From contig NZ_CM001024.1 in assembly GCF_000160775.2 (NCBI RefSeq), positions 2,153,163 to 2,217,162 of the forward strand: DNA of 64,000 nt. The letters are read 5' to 3'. Numbering within the stretch: the first letter of the stretch is position 1; every line of letters starts with the position of its first letter. Positions 16,427-24,879 of the stretch are shown piece by piece. The position numbers and the translations under genes were made by a program. The notes under the pieces were generated by a model that had not been told where the DNA came from, ran no database searches, and saw only the letters and a program-made list of their open reading frames with translations. Source of the stretch: Aeromicrobium marinum DSM 15272. GTDB taxonomy: Bacteria; Actinomycetota; Actinomycetes; Propionibacteriales; Nocardioidaceae.

Positions 16427-17959
16427 GTGATCGACACCGTTCCGGGTCTCGTACGCCGGGCCGCCGAGGTCCACGGCAGCGCGCCGGCGTACGTCATGGA
16501 CGGCCGCACCCTGACCTTCACCGAGCTGCACGACCAGGTCCGCCGCACCGCTGCCGCGTTCGGCCGGCTCGGGCTGCGGCCCGGCGGCCGGCTGGTGCTC
16601 TGGGCGCCCAACAGCATCGAGTGGGCCGTCGCCGGACTCGCCGCCACCTACGCCGGCGGCACCCTGGTGCCCACCAACTCGCGCTACACCGCGCACGAGG
16701 TCGCCGACATCGTCGGCCGCACCGAGGCCCAGCTGGTCGTGGTCGCCGACGGCTTCCTGGGGCGCACCCAGATCGACGACCTGCGACCGCTGGTGGGCGG
16801 GACCACCGTGGTCGACCTCGCCGACCTGGCCGATCTCGCGGCCGCCAGCTCGGCCGCCGAGCTCGCCGCCGCCGACGTCACCGCCGACGCCGTGACCCCC
16901 GACGACGTGGCCGACATCCTCTTCTCCTCCGGCACCACGGGCCGACCCAAGGGCGTGCTGACCGCCCACCGCCAGACCGTCGCCGCAGCAGCGAGCTGGA
17001 GCGCGATCGGCGAGGTCACCGCCGACGACCGCTACCTGGTCATCAGCCCGTTCTTCCACTCCTACGGGTACAAGGTCGGCATCTGCGTCGGGCTGCTGCG
17101 CGGGTGCTCGCTGCACCCGATGGCCACCTTCGACCCCGAGGCGGCCCTCGCGCTGATCGAGTCCGAACGCATCACGATGGTGCCGGGCGCCCCCGCGATC
17201 TTCCTCGGCCTGCTGGAGTCCCCCGCCTTCGCCTCGACCGACACGTCGTCACTGCGGTTCGCCAACACCGGCGCCGCCAACGTGCCGGTGTCGCTGGTCG
17301 AACGTCTGCAGACCGAGCTGGGCTTCGACCTGGTCATCACCGCGTTCGGCATGACCGAGTGCGTCGTCGCCACGATGTGCCGCCGCGGCGACAGCGACGA
17401 GACCGTGGCCACGACGTGCGGCCGTGCCATCGACGGCATGGAGGTGGCGATCGCCCACCCCGAGACCGGCGAGCACCTCCCGGCCGGCCACGAGGGCGAG
17501 CTGCTGCTGCGTGGCCAGCAGGTGATGCTGGGCTACCTCGACGACCCGGCCGCGACCGCCGAGGCCGTCGACGCCGACGGCTGGCTGCACACCGGCGACG
17601 TGGGGGTCCTCGACGAGCGCGGACACCTGCGCATCACCGACCGGCTCAAGGACATGTACATCTGCGGCGGGTTCAACGTGTACCCGGCCGAGGTCGAGCA
17701 GGCGCTCACCCGCATCGACGGTGTCGTCGACGTGGCCGTCGTCGGGATGCCCGACCCGCGCCTGGGCGAGGTCGGCCGGGCGTTCGTGGTCCGCCGCGAC
17801 GACTCCGGCCCGGACGAGGCGGCCGTCGTCGAGGCGGCCCGCGAGCGACTGGCGAACTTCAAGGTCCCGCGCGAGGTCGTCTTCGTCGACGCGCTCCCGC
17901 GGAACCTCTCCGGCAAGGTCCTGAAGAACGAGCTGCGTGACGAAGGGAAGAACAGATGA
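16427..17959 (+). CDS. fadD3: FadD3-type HIP-CoA ligase
   Basis: A 510-aa acyl-CoA synthetase of the ANL superfamily that activates HIP, the bicyclic propionate left after cleavage of steroid rings A and B. Visible motifs are the P-loop FSSGTTGRPKG near 170, the A5 region TAFGMTEC, the hinge region HTGDVGVLDERGHLRITDRLKDMYICGG (broken up here) and the catalytic lysine in LSGKVLKNEL. GTG 16427 is chosen because GGAGG lies 8 nt upstream; the TTG at 16400 would overlap the operator. It heads the rightward KstR2 operon, fadD3-ech-fadE31-fadE32-fadE33, with ATGA coupling to the next gene. Confidence 0.92.
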   Translation: MIDTVPGLVRRAAEVHGSAPAYVMDGRTLTFTELHDQVRRTAAAFGRLGLRPGGRLVLWAPNSIEWAVAGLAATYAGGTLVPTNSRYTAHEVADIVGRTEAQLVVVADGFLGRTQIDDLRPLVGGTTVVDLADLADLAAASSAAELAAADVTADAVTPDDVADILFSSGTTGRPKGVLTAHRQTVAAAASWSAIGEVTADDRYLVISPFFHSYGYKVGICVGLLRGCSLHPMATFDPEAALALIESERITMVPGAPAIFLGLLESPAFASTDTSSLRFANTGAANVPVSLVERLQTELGFDLVITAFGMTECVVATMCRRGDSDETVATTCGRAIDGMEVAIAHPETGEHLPAGHEGELLLRGQQVMLGYLDDPAATAEAVDADGWLHTGDVGVLDERGHLRITDRLKDMYICGGFNVYPAEVEQALTRIDGVVDVAVVGMPDPRLGEVGRAFVVRRDDSGPDEAAVVEAARERLANFKVPREVVFVDALPRNLSGKVLKNELRDEGKNR

Positions 17960-18843
17960 CCGAGGCCACACCGCCCACGGAGGACGTCGTCACCTACGAG
18001 GTCACGGACCACGTCGCCCGCATCACCCTGAACCGTCCCGAGTACCGCAACGCCCAGAACTCGAAGATGACGTACGCGATCGACGCCGCCCTGCAGCGGG
18101 CCACCGACGACGACGACGTCAAGGTGATCGTGCTGGCCGGCAACGGCAAGCACTTCTGCGCCGGGCACGACATCGGCACCCCCGGCCGCGACGTCGACCA
18201 GACCTTCGACCGCCAGGCCGTCATCTGGTGGGACCACACCGACAAGGCCGGTGGCGACCAGCGGTTCGCGCGCGAGTCCGAGGTCTACCTCGGCATGTGC
18301 CGCCGGTGGCGCGAGGTGCCCAAGCCGATGATCGCGATGGTGCACGGCGCCTGCATCGCCGGCGGCCTCATGCTGGCGTGGTCGTGCGACTTCATCATCG
18401 CCTCCGACGACGCGTTCTTCTCCGACCCGGTCGTGCGCATGGGCATCCCCGGCGTCGAGTACTTCGCCCACCCGTGGGTCATGAACCCGCGGGCCGCGAA
18501 GGAGTTCCTGTTCTCCGGCGACCGGTTCAGCGCCGATCGGGCGCTCGCCCTCGGCATGGTCAACCAGGTCGTGCCGCGCGACGAGCTGGAGAGCACCGTA
18601 CTGGGCCTGGCCGGACGGATCGCGCAGATGCCGCGCTTCGGCCTGGCCCTGACCAAGAAGGCCGTCAACCAGGCCGAGGACCTGCAGGGCCTCCGGGCCG
18701 GCATGGACTCGGTGTTCGGCCTGCACCACTTCGCGCACGCCCACAACGCCGAGGTCGGCGGCGACTCGCTCGGCGGCCTGGACGCCAAGGGCATGGCCGC
18801 GGGCAACAAGGCCCAGGACCCCGCCGCGAAGGACAACGGGTGA
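17956..18843 (+). CDS. Enoyl-CoA hydratase/isomerase family (crotonase) protein
   Basis: A 295-aa crotonase. Oxyanion-hole segments are GKHFCAGHDIGTP (near 68-80) and HGACIAGGLMLAWSCDF (near 130); the C-terminal 40 residues extend past the usual family end with a Gly/Ala-rich tail (GGLDAKGMAAGNKAQD). It is translationally coupled to fadD3 and fadE31 (ATGA and GTGA overlaps). It should hydrate, or hydrolyse, a CoA ester made by one of the FadE enzymes of this operon. I would not equate it with EchA20, which is shorter and normally sits with ipdAB, absent here. Confidence 0.82.
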   Translation: MTEATPPTEDVVTYEVTDHVARITLNRPEYRNAQNSKMTYAIDAALQRATDDDDVKVIVLAGNGKHFCAGHDIGTPGRDVDQTFDRQAVIWWDHTDKAGGDQRFARESEVYLGMCRRWREVPKPMIAMVHGACIAGGLMLAWSCDFIIASDDAFFSDPVVRMGIPGVEYFAHPWVMNPRAAKEFLFSGDRFSADRALALGMVNQVVPRDELESTVLGLAGRIAQMPRFGLALTKKAVNQAEDLQGLRAGMDSVFGLHHFAHAHNAEVGGDSLGGLDAKGMAAGNKAQDPAAKDNG

Positions 18844-19985
18844 ACCTCGACCTCTCGCCCGACGAGCTCGCCTTCCGCGACGAGGCGCGGGCCTGGCTGA
18901 CCGCCAACGTCCCCGCCGAGCGACTGCCCTCGATGGACACCGCCGAGGGGTTCGCCGCCCACCAGCAGTGGGAGCGCCGGCTCGCCGACGCCCGCTGGTC
19001 GGTGGTGTCGTGGCCCGAGGAGTTCGGGGGTCGGGGCGCCTCGCTCGTGGAGTGGGTGATCTTCGAGGAGGAGTACTACCGCGCCGGCGCACCCGGACGG
19101 GTCTCGCAGAACGGGATCTTCCTGCTGGCCCCGATCATCTTCGACCACGGCACGGTCGACCAGCAGCAGCGGTGGCTGCCGTCGATGGCGACCGGCGAGA
19201 CCATCTGGGCGCAGGCGTGGTCCGAGCCCGAGGCCGGGTCGGACCTCGCGTCGCTGCGTTCCACCGCCCGCAAGGTCGACGGCGGGTGGGTCCTGGACGG
19301 GCAGAAGACGTGGTCGTCGCGGGCGTCCTACGCCCATCGGGGATTCGGCCTGTTCCGGTCCGACCCGGAGGCCCAGCGGCACCGCGGCCTGACCTACGTG
19401 TGCTTCGACCTGGACGCCCCCGGCGTGACGGTGCGACCCATCGCCCAGCTCGACGGCGAGGCCGGCTTCGCCGAGATCTTCCTCGACGAGGTGTTCGTGC
19501 CCGACGCCGACGTGCTGGGGGCGCCCGGTGCCGGGTGGCAGGTGGCGATGAGCACCGCCGGCAACGAGCGCGGGCTGTCGCTGCGCTCCCCCGGACGCTT
19601 CTGCGCGGCAGCGGACCGGCTGCTGGACCTGCACGCCGAGCGGCCGGATCCCGCGGCCGCGGCCTCGGTCGTCGACGCCTGGGTGCGCGCCGAGGCCTAC
19701 CGGCTGTACACGTGGGGCACGGTCACGCAGCTCGCCGGAGGCGGCGACATCGGTGCGGCCGGGTCGGTCAACAAGATCTGGTGGAGCGAGCTGGACACCG
19801 CGCTGCACGAGACCGCCTTGGACCTGCTGGGCCCCGAGGCCGAGGCGGAGTCGCCGTGGACCGACGGCTACCTGTTCTCGCTGTCCGGTCCGATCTACGC
19901 CGGCACCAACGAGATCCAGCGCAACATCGTCGCCGAGCGGATCCTGGGTCTGCCGCGGGAGCCGCGCAGGGAGGACGGGCGATGA
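18840..19985 (+). CDS. fadE31: FadE31-type acyl-CoA dehydrogenase
   Basis: A 381-aa acyl-CoA dehydrogenase. It has SWPEEFGGRGASL, the WAQAWSEPEAGSDLASLRST flavin segment (read in two parts), GQKTWSSRAS and C-terminal IYAGTNEIQRNIVAERILGLPRE. I recall the same distinctive AGTNEIQRNI ending and SRA in mycobacterial FadE31 (Rv3562). Start GTG 18840 overlaps the preceding TGA by 4 bp; the next gene starts inside its stop. FadE31 and the shorter FadE32/FadE33 have been proposed to form heteromeric dehydrogenases in HIP degradation. Confidence 0.9.
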   Translation: MNLDLSPDELAFRDEARAWLTANVPAERLPSMDTAEGFAAHQQWERRLADARWSVVSWPEEFGGRGASLVEWVIFEEEYYRAGAPGRVSQNGIFLLAPIIFDHGTVDQQQRWLPSMATGETIWAQAWSEPEAGSDLASLRSTARKVDGGWVLDGQKTWSSRASYAHRGFGLFRSDPEAQRHRGLTYVCFDLDAPGVTVRPIAQLDGEAGFAEIFLDEVFVPDADVLGAPGAGWQVAMSTAGNERGLSLRSPGRFCAAADRLLDLHAERPDPAAAASVVDAWVRAEAYRLYTWGTVTQLAGGGDIGAAGSVNKIWWSELDTALHETALDLLGPEAEAESPWTDGYLFSLSGPIYAGTNEIQRNIVAERILGLPREPRREDGR

Positions 19986-20899
19986 GGTTCACCCCCACGA
20001 CCGAGCAGACGGGGTTCGCCCGGTCGCTCGACGACCTCCTGACCCGGTCCGACACCGTCGCCGCCAACCGGGCGTGGGCGCGGGGCGAGCACGGGCCCGG
20101 GCTCGGCCTGTGGAAGCGGCTGGCCGATCTGGGCGTCACCTCCCTGGCCACCGAGGCCACGCCCGTCGAGGTGCGCATCGCCTTCGAGGCCCTCGGTCGG
20201 CACGCCGTGCCGGGGCCGTGGGTCGAGTCGGCCGCCTACCTGCCGGTGGCGCTCCCCGACGTCGACCTGACCGACACGATCGCGACCGTGGCCGTGCTGC
20301 CGCACGTCCCGTACGCCCTCGACGCCGACGTCGCCGACACCGTGTACGTGGTGACAGGCGGAGCGCTGTCCACGGCCACGGCCGGGGCGCCGGTCACGTC
20401 GGTGGACCCGTCGCGGCGGCTCGTCGAGGTCGTCGCCGGTGACCCGGTCGACCACGGCGACCTCGACCGGGCGTTCGACCTGGCGGCGTTCGCCACGGCC
20501 GCCCAGCTGCTCGGCGCCGGCGAGCGGGTGCTGGCCGACTCCGTCGCCTACGTCTCGCAGCGCACCCAGTTCGGGCGCACGATCGGCTCCTACCAGGCGA
20601 TCAAGCACCAGCTGGCCGACGTGCGCGTGGCGCTCGACTTCGCCCGGCCGCTGCTGGACGGGGCGGGGGTCGAGCTGACCCCCCGCTCGGTGTCGGCGGC
20701 CGCGATCCAGTGCGCCGACGCCGCCCGGCTCGCCGCCCGGGTGGGCCTGCAGGTGCACGGGGCCATCGGGTACACCCAGGAGTACGACCTCAGCCGGTGG
20801 CTGCTACGCATCCGCGCGCTGCAGTCGGCGTGGGGCACCCCCGCCTGGCACCGCGAACGCCTCCTCGCCGACCTCCTCGCCGAGCGGGCTGCCCGGTGA
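19982..20899 (+). CDS. fadE32: FadE32-type acyl-CoA dehydrogenase subunit
   Basis: A 305-aa protein, shorter than a normal acyl-CoA dehydrogenase, as expected of the non-catalytic partner in alpha2-beta2 steroid dehydrogenases. The N-terminal helical part is recognisable (FTPTTEQTGFARSLDDLL), the middle beta domain is abbreviated, and the C-terminal half keeps VAYVSQRTQFGRTIGSYQAIKHQLAD and VHGAIGYTQEYDLSRWLLR. ATGA overlap with fadE31. Downstream comes a 150-bp palindromic repeat element before fadE33. Confidence 0.87.
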   Translation: MRFTPTTEQTGFARSLDDLLTRSDTVAANRAWARGEHGPGLGLWKRLADLGVTSLATEATPVEVRIAFEALGRHAVPGPWVESAAYLPVALPDVDLTDTIATVAVLPHVPYALDADVADTVYVVTGGALSTATAGAPVTSVDPSRRLVEVVAGDPVDHGDLDRAFDLAAFATAAQLLGAGERVLADSVAYVSQRTQFGRTIGSYQAIKHQLADVRVALDFARPLLDGAGVELTPRSVSAAAIQCADAARLAARVGLQVHGAIGYTQEYDLSRWLLRIRALQSAWGTPAWHRERLLADLLAERAAR

Positions 20900-20920
20900 G
20901 CCCGGGCACGATCGCGGTCC

Positions 20921-21029
20921 CCAAGGACGAGCTCTGCGAGGACTGTGAGCGAAGCGAGGGGACCCACCCGGGCCTGCCCGCTCGGGGGTTCGCCTCGGAC
21001 TTCGTCCTCACAGTCGCTGCGCTCCTTGG
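20921..21029. repeat. Palindromic repeat element inside the fadE operon
   Basis: Imperfect inverted repeat with arms at 20921-20958 (CCAAGGACGAGCTCTGCGAG...) and 20993-21029 (...CAGTCGCTGCGCTCCTTGG). The left arm, reverse-complemented, contains CCTCGCTTCGCTCAC and CTCGCAGAGCTCGTC, the core of the 11.6-12.0 kb array. It fills the only non-overlapping junction of the operon (fadE32 stop 20899, fadE33 start 21050) and leaves no obvious ribosome-binding site for fadE33. Confidence 0.75.
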
Positions 21030-21049
21030 CGAACAGAACCGGGTCGCTC

Positions 21050-22117
21050 ATGACTGACCCGGTCCCCACCCCCGAGCACCTCGAGCTGGCCCGGTCGGTC
21101 CGGCAGCTGCTGGAGCGCCGCTCCGACAGTCGGGCCGTGCGGAGCGCGATGGCCGGGCCCGTCGGGTTCGACACCGCCCTGTGGTCGACGTTGTGCGACC
21201 AGCTCGGCGTGGCCGCCCTGGCCGTGCCGGAGGAATGTGGGGGCGCCGGCTTCACCGCCGCGGAGACCCACGTCGTCCTCGAGGAGCTCGGCCGGGCGCT
21301 CACCCCGTCGCCCCTCCTGGCCTCGGTCGTCACGAGCGCCGTCCTGGTCGCGGCGGGCGGGGCCGACGACCTGCTGGAGCGCATCGCCGCCGGCGCAGTT
21401 GCCACCTTGGCCTGGTCCGGGACCACCGACACCGTGGCAGCGACCGTGGGCGTGCGGCACGCCGATGGACGGCTCAGCGGCTCGGTGGCGCCGGTGCTGA
21501 ACGGCGACGCGGCCGAGATCCTGCTGGTTGCCGCCCACCACGACGACGGCGTGGGCCTGTTCGAGGTCGACCCGGCCGCACCGGGTGTGCACCTGGAGCG
21601 GGTGTCAGGGATGGACCCCACCTCGGGCTTCGCCACCCTGGACCTCGAAGGCGCTCCCGCGCGTCTGGTCGCCGCCGACGCCACGGCCGCGCTGGCGGCG
21701 GCCCACCGCGCCGGCACCCTGGCGACCACGGCGCTCGCGAGCGGGTGCGCCCGCCGCGGCCTCGACATGACCGTGGGGTACACGCAGCAGCGCGAGCAGT
21801 TCGGCCGCCCGCTGGCGTCGTTCCAGGCCCTCAAGCACCGGATGGCCGACCTGCTGGTCCTGGTGCAGGTGACGCAGGCCGGCGCGTGGGCCGCGGTCCA
21901 GGCCGTCGTGCACGACACCCCGGACGCCGACCGCCTGGTCGCGTCGGCCGCGTCGTACGCCAAGGACGCCGTGACGGCGGTGGCCGCCGAGACCGTCCAG
22001 CTGCACGGCGGAATCGCCATCACCTGGGAGCACGACGCCCACCTGGTGTTCAAGCGGGCCCAGGCGCTGAACCAGCTGTTCGGCCTGCCCCACCACCACC
22101 GCGCCGCCCTGGTCTGA
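21050..22117 (+). CDS. fadE33: FadE33-type acyl-CoA dehydrogenase subunit
   Basis: A 355-aa acyl-CoA dehydrogenase homologue. Conserved parts are LAVPEECGGAGF, VGYTQQREQFGRPLASFQALKHRMAD and ETVQLHGGIAITWEHDAHLVFKR (segments), the C-terminal fold that packs against the partner subunit's FAD. The central beta domain is diverged. ATG at 21050 is chosen because it gives the normal N-terminus; upstream codons in frame belong to the repeat element. No Shine-Dalgarno is evident (GAACCGGGTCGCTC precedes the ATG). It is the last gene of the fadD3 operon and is convergent with a thioesterase 7 bp away. Confidence 0.87.
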   Translation: MTDPVPTPEHLELARSVRQLLERRSDSRAVRSAMAGPVGFDTALWSTLCDQLGVAALAVPEECGGAGFTAAETHVVLEELGRALTPSPLLASVVTSAVLVAAGGADDLLERIAAGAVATLAWSGTTDTVAATVGVRHADGRLSGSVAPVLNGDAAEILLVAAHHDDGVGLFEVDPAAPGVHLERVSGMDPTSGFATLDLEGAPARLVAADATAALAAAHRAGTLATTALASGCARRGLDMTVGYTQQREQFGRPLASFQALKHRMADLLVLVQVTQAGAWAAVQAVVHDTPDADRLVASAASYAKDAVTAVAAETVQLHGGIAITWEHDAHLVFKRAQALNQLFGLPHHHRAALV

Positions 22118-22123
22118 CCGGCC

Positions 22124-22795
22124 TCAGTCCAACGACCCGGCGACCGAGTCGGGTCGGACCCAGCTCGGCCGGATGAACAGTCCGGTCGCCTCCACGGCGG
22201 GTCGGTCGTCGCCGGCGGCGTCGCTGAGGTGGGCGGTGACGGTGACCTTGCGCTCGTCCTCACGGGTGATCCGCGCGCGCATGTGCACCGTGCCGAGGGG
22301 CAGCGGCCGGAGGTAGCGCAGGGTGAGGGTGCCGGTGACGATCAGCCGGGTGTGCTCCGCGCTGGCCGTCTCCCCCATCAGGTGGTCCAGCACCAGGGCC
22401 GACACACCGCCGTGCACGCAGCCCGGCGGACCCTCGTAGGCCACGCCCAGCTCGACCTCGGAGAACACCGACCCGTCGTCGTCCCACGTCAGGACCACCG
22501 GCGGTGCGATCGCGTTGCGCACCCCCACGACCGCGTTGCCCCAGTTCCACGATCGACCCTCGGCGTTGAAGTGGATGCCGGCCGGGTCCGGCGGGGCGTC
22601 CTCGGCGAGGATCGTCGTGGCCCGACGGACGAGCTCACGGGCCTGCTCGACCCGGCCGGCGTCCACCCCGGTGCGGATCGCGACGTCGACGAGCCGGCGG
22701 ATGTCGCCGGTCAGCGCCCCGTAGAGGCGCTCGGCGGCCTCGACCTCCGCGGTGGTGAGGTCGAGCTGCGAGAACGACTCGGCCGAGAGCCTCAC
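22124..22795 (-). CDS. PaaI-family (hotdog) acyl-CoA thioesterase
   Basis: A 223-aa protein with an N-terminal helical region (to about 75) and a hotdog domain at about 100-205. The segment YEGPPGCVHGGVSALVLDHLMG is the PaaI-type active-site helix with its preceding HGG. GTG start overlaps the stop of the LLM oxidoreductase gene (GTGA), so both belong to a unit led by the KstR box at 23657. Likely role: hydrolysing stalled CoA esters to recycle CoA during steroid breakdown. The substrate cannot be read from sequence. Confidence 0.8.
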   Translation of the reverse strand: MRLSAESFSQLDLTTAEVEAAERLYGALTGDIRRLVDVAIRTGVDAGRVEQARELVRRATTILAEDAPPDPAGIHFNAEGRSWNWGNAVVGVRNAIAPPVVLTWDDDGSVFSEVELGVAYEGPPGCVHGGVSALVLDHLMGETASAEHTRLIVTGTLTLRYLRPLPLGTVHMRARITREDERKVTVTAHLSDAAGDDRPAVEATGLFIRPSWVRPDSVAGSLD

Positions 22796-23646
22796 GCGGG
22801 CGCGCTCAGGCCGAGTCGGGAGGCGAGCTTGTCGAGGTAGGCCATCACCTCGTCCTCCCCGAGGTCGGGCACGCCCCAGATCAGCTCGGTGGCGCGGGCC
22901 GCCCCCCAGTCGGCGAAGTCCTCGGCGGTCGGCTTCTTGGCCACCAGGATCCGCACGTCGGGTTCACCGTCACGACCGGCCGCCGCCCACTCGGTGCGCA
23001 GCAGCTCGGCCTTGGCGGCGATGTCGGTCTCGATGGGGGTCGTCATCCAGCCGTCGGCGTGCTGGGCGATCCACTTCATGGTCTTGGGCCCGCCGCCGGC
23101 GCCGATGATCACGGGGATCTGCCCCTGCGGCGGCTTCGGGTACGCCCAGCTGGGGCCGAAGGAGACGAACTCGCCGGAGTACGACGCCTCCTCCTGGGTC
23201 CACAGGGCGCGCATCGCCTCGAGGTACTCCTTCAGGACGGTCCGGCGCTTGCCGGCCGGCACGCCGTGGTCGGCCAGCTCGTCGGTGTTCCACCCGAACC
23301 CGGCGCCGATCGTGACCCGACCGCCGGACAGGTGGTCGAGGGTCGCCAGCGTCTTGGCGAGCGTGAGCGGGTCGGACTCGACGGGCAGGCAGACCGCGGT
23401 CGACAGGCCGATCCGGGTGGTCACGGCGGCGCACGTGGCCAGCGAGGTCCACGGGTCGAGCGTCCGCAGGTAGCGGTCGTCGGGCAGCTGCTCACCGCCC
23501 GTCGGGTGGAGTGCCTCCCGCTTCACCGGGATGTGGGTGTGCTCGGGCACGTAGATCGTGTCGAAGCCGCGGGCCTCCGCGGCCCGGGCGAGGTCGGCCG
23601 GCGTGATGCCGCGGTCTGAGGTGAAGAGCACGATGCCGTTGCGCAT
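22792..23646 (-). CDS. LLM-class (F420-dependent type) oxidoreductase
   Basis: A 284-aa luciferase-like TIM-barrel protein. Family marks are VPEHTHIP, RIGLSTAVCLPVESDPL, GRVTIGAGFGWNTDELADHGV and IPVIIGAGGGPKTMKWIAQHADGWM (partly listed). This subfamily generally uses coenzyme F420. It starts only 10 nt from a perfect KstR operator, divergent from an OYE-like reductase. KstR-controlled LLM enzymes are known in mycobacteria (I have Rv3520c in mind), but their reaction is not settled. Confidence 0.85.
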   Translation of the reverse strand: MRNGIVLFTSDRGITPADLARAAEARGFDTIYVPEHTHIPVKREALHPTGGEQLPDDRYLRTLDPWTSLATCAAVTTRIGLSTAVCLPVESDPLTLAKTLATLDHLSGGRVTIGAGFGWNTDELADHGVPAGKRRTVLKEYLEAMRALWTQEEASYSGEFVSFGPSWAYPKPPQGQIPVIIGAGGGPKTMKWIAQHADGWMTTPIETDIAAKAELLRTEWAAAGRDGEPDVRILVAKKPTAEDFADWGAARATELIWGVPDLGEDEVMAYLDKLASRLGLSAPA

Positions 23647-23656
23647 GGGTCTAATG

Positions 23657-23670
23657 TAGAACGTGTTCTA
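23657..23670. promoter_or_regulatory. KstR operator between LLM oxidoreductase and OYE-like reductase
   Basis: TAGAACGTGTTCTA matches TnnAACnnGTTnnA exactly. It lies 10 nt from the leftward LLM start and 29 nt from the rightward OYE start. Confidence 0.85.
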
Positions 23671-23699
23671 GTGTTCTGGTGCGAGGAAGGGCTCACGAC

Positions 23700-24869
23700 A
23701 TGGCCACCGACGTCTTCGAGCCCGCGGTCCTGGGGCCGGTCCGCCTGCGCAACCGCACCGTCAAGGCCGCCACCTTCGAGGGTCGGACGCCGGGCGGTCT
23801 CGTCACGGACGACCTGATCGACTACCACCTCGCGCCGTCGCGGGGCGGGGTCGGCCTGACGACGGTCGCCTACCTGGCCGTCGCGCCGGAGGGTCGCACG
23901 TACCGCGACGTGATCGTCGTCGACGAGCGGTCGGCCCCCGGCCTCGCCCGACTCACGGACGCGGTGCACTCCACCGGGGCGAGGATCGCCGGTCAGCTCG
24001 GCCACGCCGGACCGGTCGCCGACGGCCGGTCCAACGGGGTGCACGCGCTCGCCGCTTCGCGCATGCCGTCTCCCCTCAGCCTGCAGATGATCCGGTCGCC
24101 CTCCGCGGCCGACATCGCCCGGATCACCGCCGACTACGTGCGGTCGGCCCGGCTCATGGTCGAGACCGGATTCGACGTCCTCGAGATCCACATGGCGCAC
24201 GGCTACCTGCTCAGCTCGTTCCTCGCGCCGAAGCAGAACCGCCGCACCGACCGGTGGGGCGGGTCGCTGGAGAACCGTGCCCGGTTCGCCCGCGACGTCG
24301 CCCGGGCCGTGCGCGAGGAGGTGGGCGACGCAGTCGCCGTGACCGCGAAGATCGGCATGACCGAGGGCTCCCCCGCCGGCTTCTCGATGCCCGAGAGCGT
24401 CGAGTTCGCGCGGATGCTGGAGGCCGACGGCCACCTGGACGCGCTCGAGCTGAGCGCCGGCAGCTCGCTGCTGAACCCCATGTACCTGTTCCGCGGCGAC
24501 GTGCCGCTGAAGGAGTTCGCGGCCCACATGCCGCTGCCCGTGCGGCTCGGCCTGCGGACCCCGGTCGGCAAGCGGTTCTTCAAGGAGTACCCGTTCGAGG
24601 AGGGGTTCCTGCGCGACAAGGCCCTGACCTTCCGCGCGGCCGTGGACATGCCGCTGATCGCCCTCGGCGGCATCAACGACCGCGCCACGATGGACCGCGC
24701 CATGGCGGAGGGTTTCGAGTTCGTGGCGATGGGCCGTGCGCTCCTGCGCGAACCCGACCTGGTCAACCGGATGCAGGCCGGCGAGACCACCCGGGGCGCC
24801 TGCATCCACTGCAACCAGTGCATGCCGACGATCTACACCGGCACCCGCTGCACGGTCGTCGATCCCTGA
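23700..24869 (+). CDS. OYE-family NADH:flavin oxidoreductase with a C-terminal cysteine cluster
   Basis: A 389-aa FMN-binding TIM barrel. Old-yellow-enzyme features are GQLGHAGPVA, the substrate-site HMAHGYLLSSFLAPKQNRRTDRWGGS (in parts; NxRxDxxGGS), and GGINDRATMDRAMAEGFEFVAMGRALLREPD. The protein stops just after CIHCNQCMPTIYTGTRC, which resembles the [4Fe-4S] ligand motif of the larger 2,4-dienoyl-CoA reductase/BaiCD-type enzymes, but the FAD/NAD domains that normally follow are absent. ATG 23700 has AGGAAGG upstream. With a KstR box at its promoter it is a candidate 3-oxo-steroid (C=C) reductase; that substrate is inference. Confidence 0.83.
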   Translation: MATDVFEPAVLGPVRLRNRTVKAATFEGRTPGGLVTDDLIDYHLAPSRGGVGLTTVAYLAVAPEGRTYRDVIVVDERSAPGLARLTDAVHSTGARIAGQLGHAGPVADGRSNGVHALAASRMPSPLSLQMIRSPSAADIARITADYVRSARLMVETGFDVLEIHMAHGYLLSSFLAPKQNRRTDRWGGSLENRARFARDVARAVREEVGDAVAVTAKIGMTEGSPAGFSMPESVEFARMLEADGHLDALELSAGSSLLNPMYLFRGDVPLKEFAAHMPLPVRLGLRTPVGKRFFKEYPFEEGFLRDKALTFRAAVDMPLIALGGINDRATMDRAMAEGFEFVAMGRALLREPDLVNRMQAGETTRGACIHCNQCMPTIYTGTRCTVVDP

Positions 24870-24879
24870 GGCGGAGCCG

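Noticed and set aside
18285-19808. 507-codon antisense ORF over ech and fadE31
   Set aside because: Shadow of two motif-rich genes; no recognisable domain.
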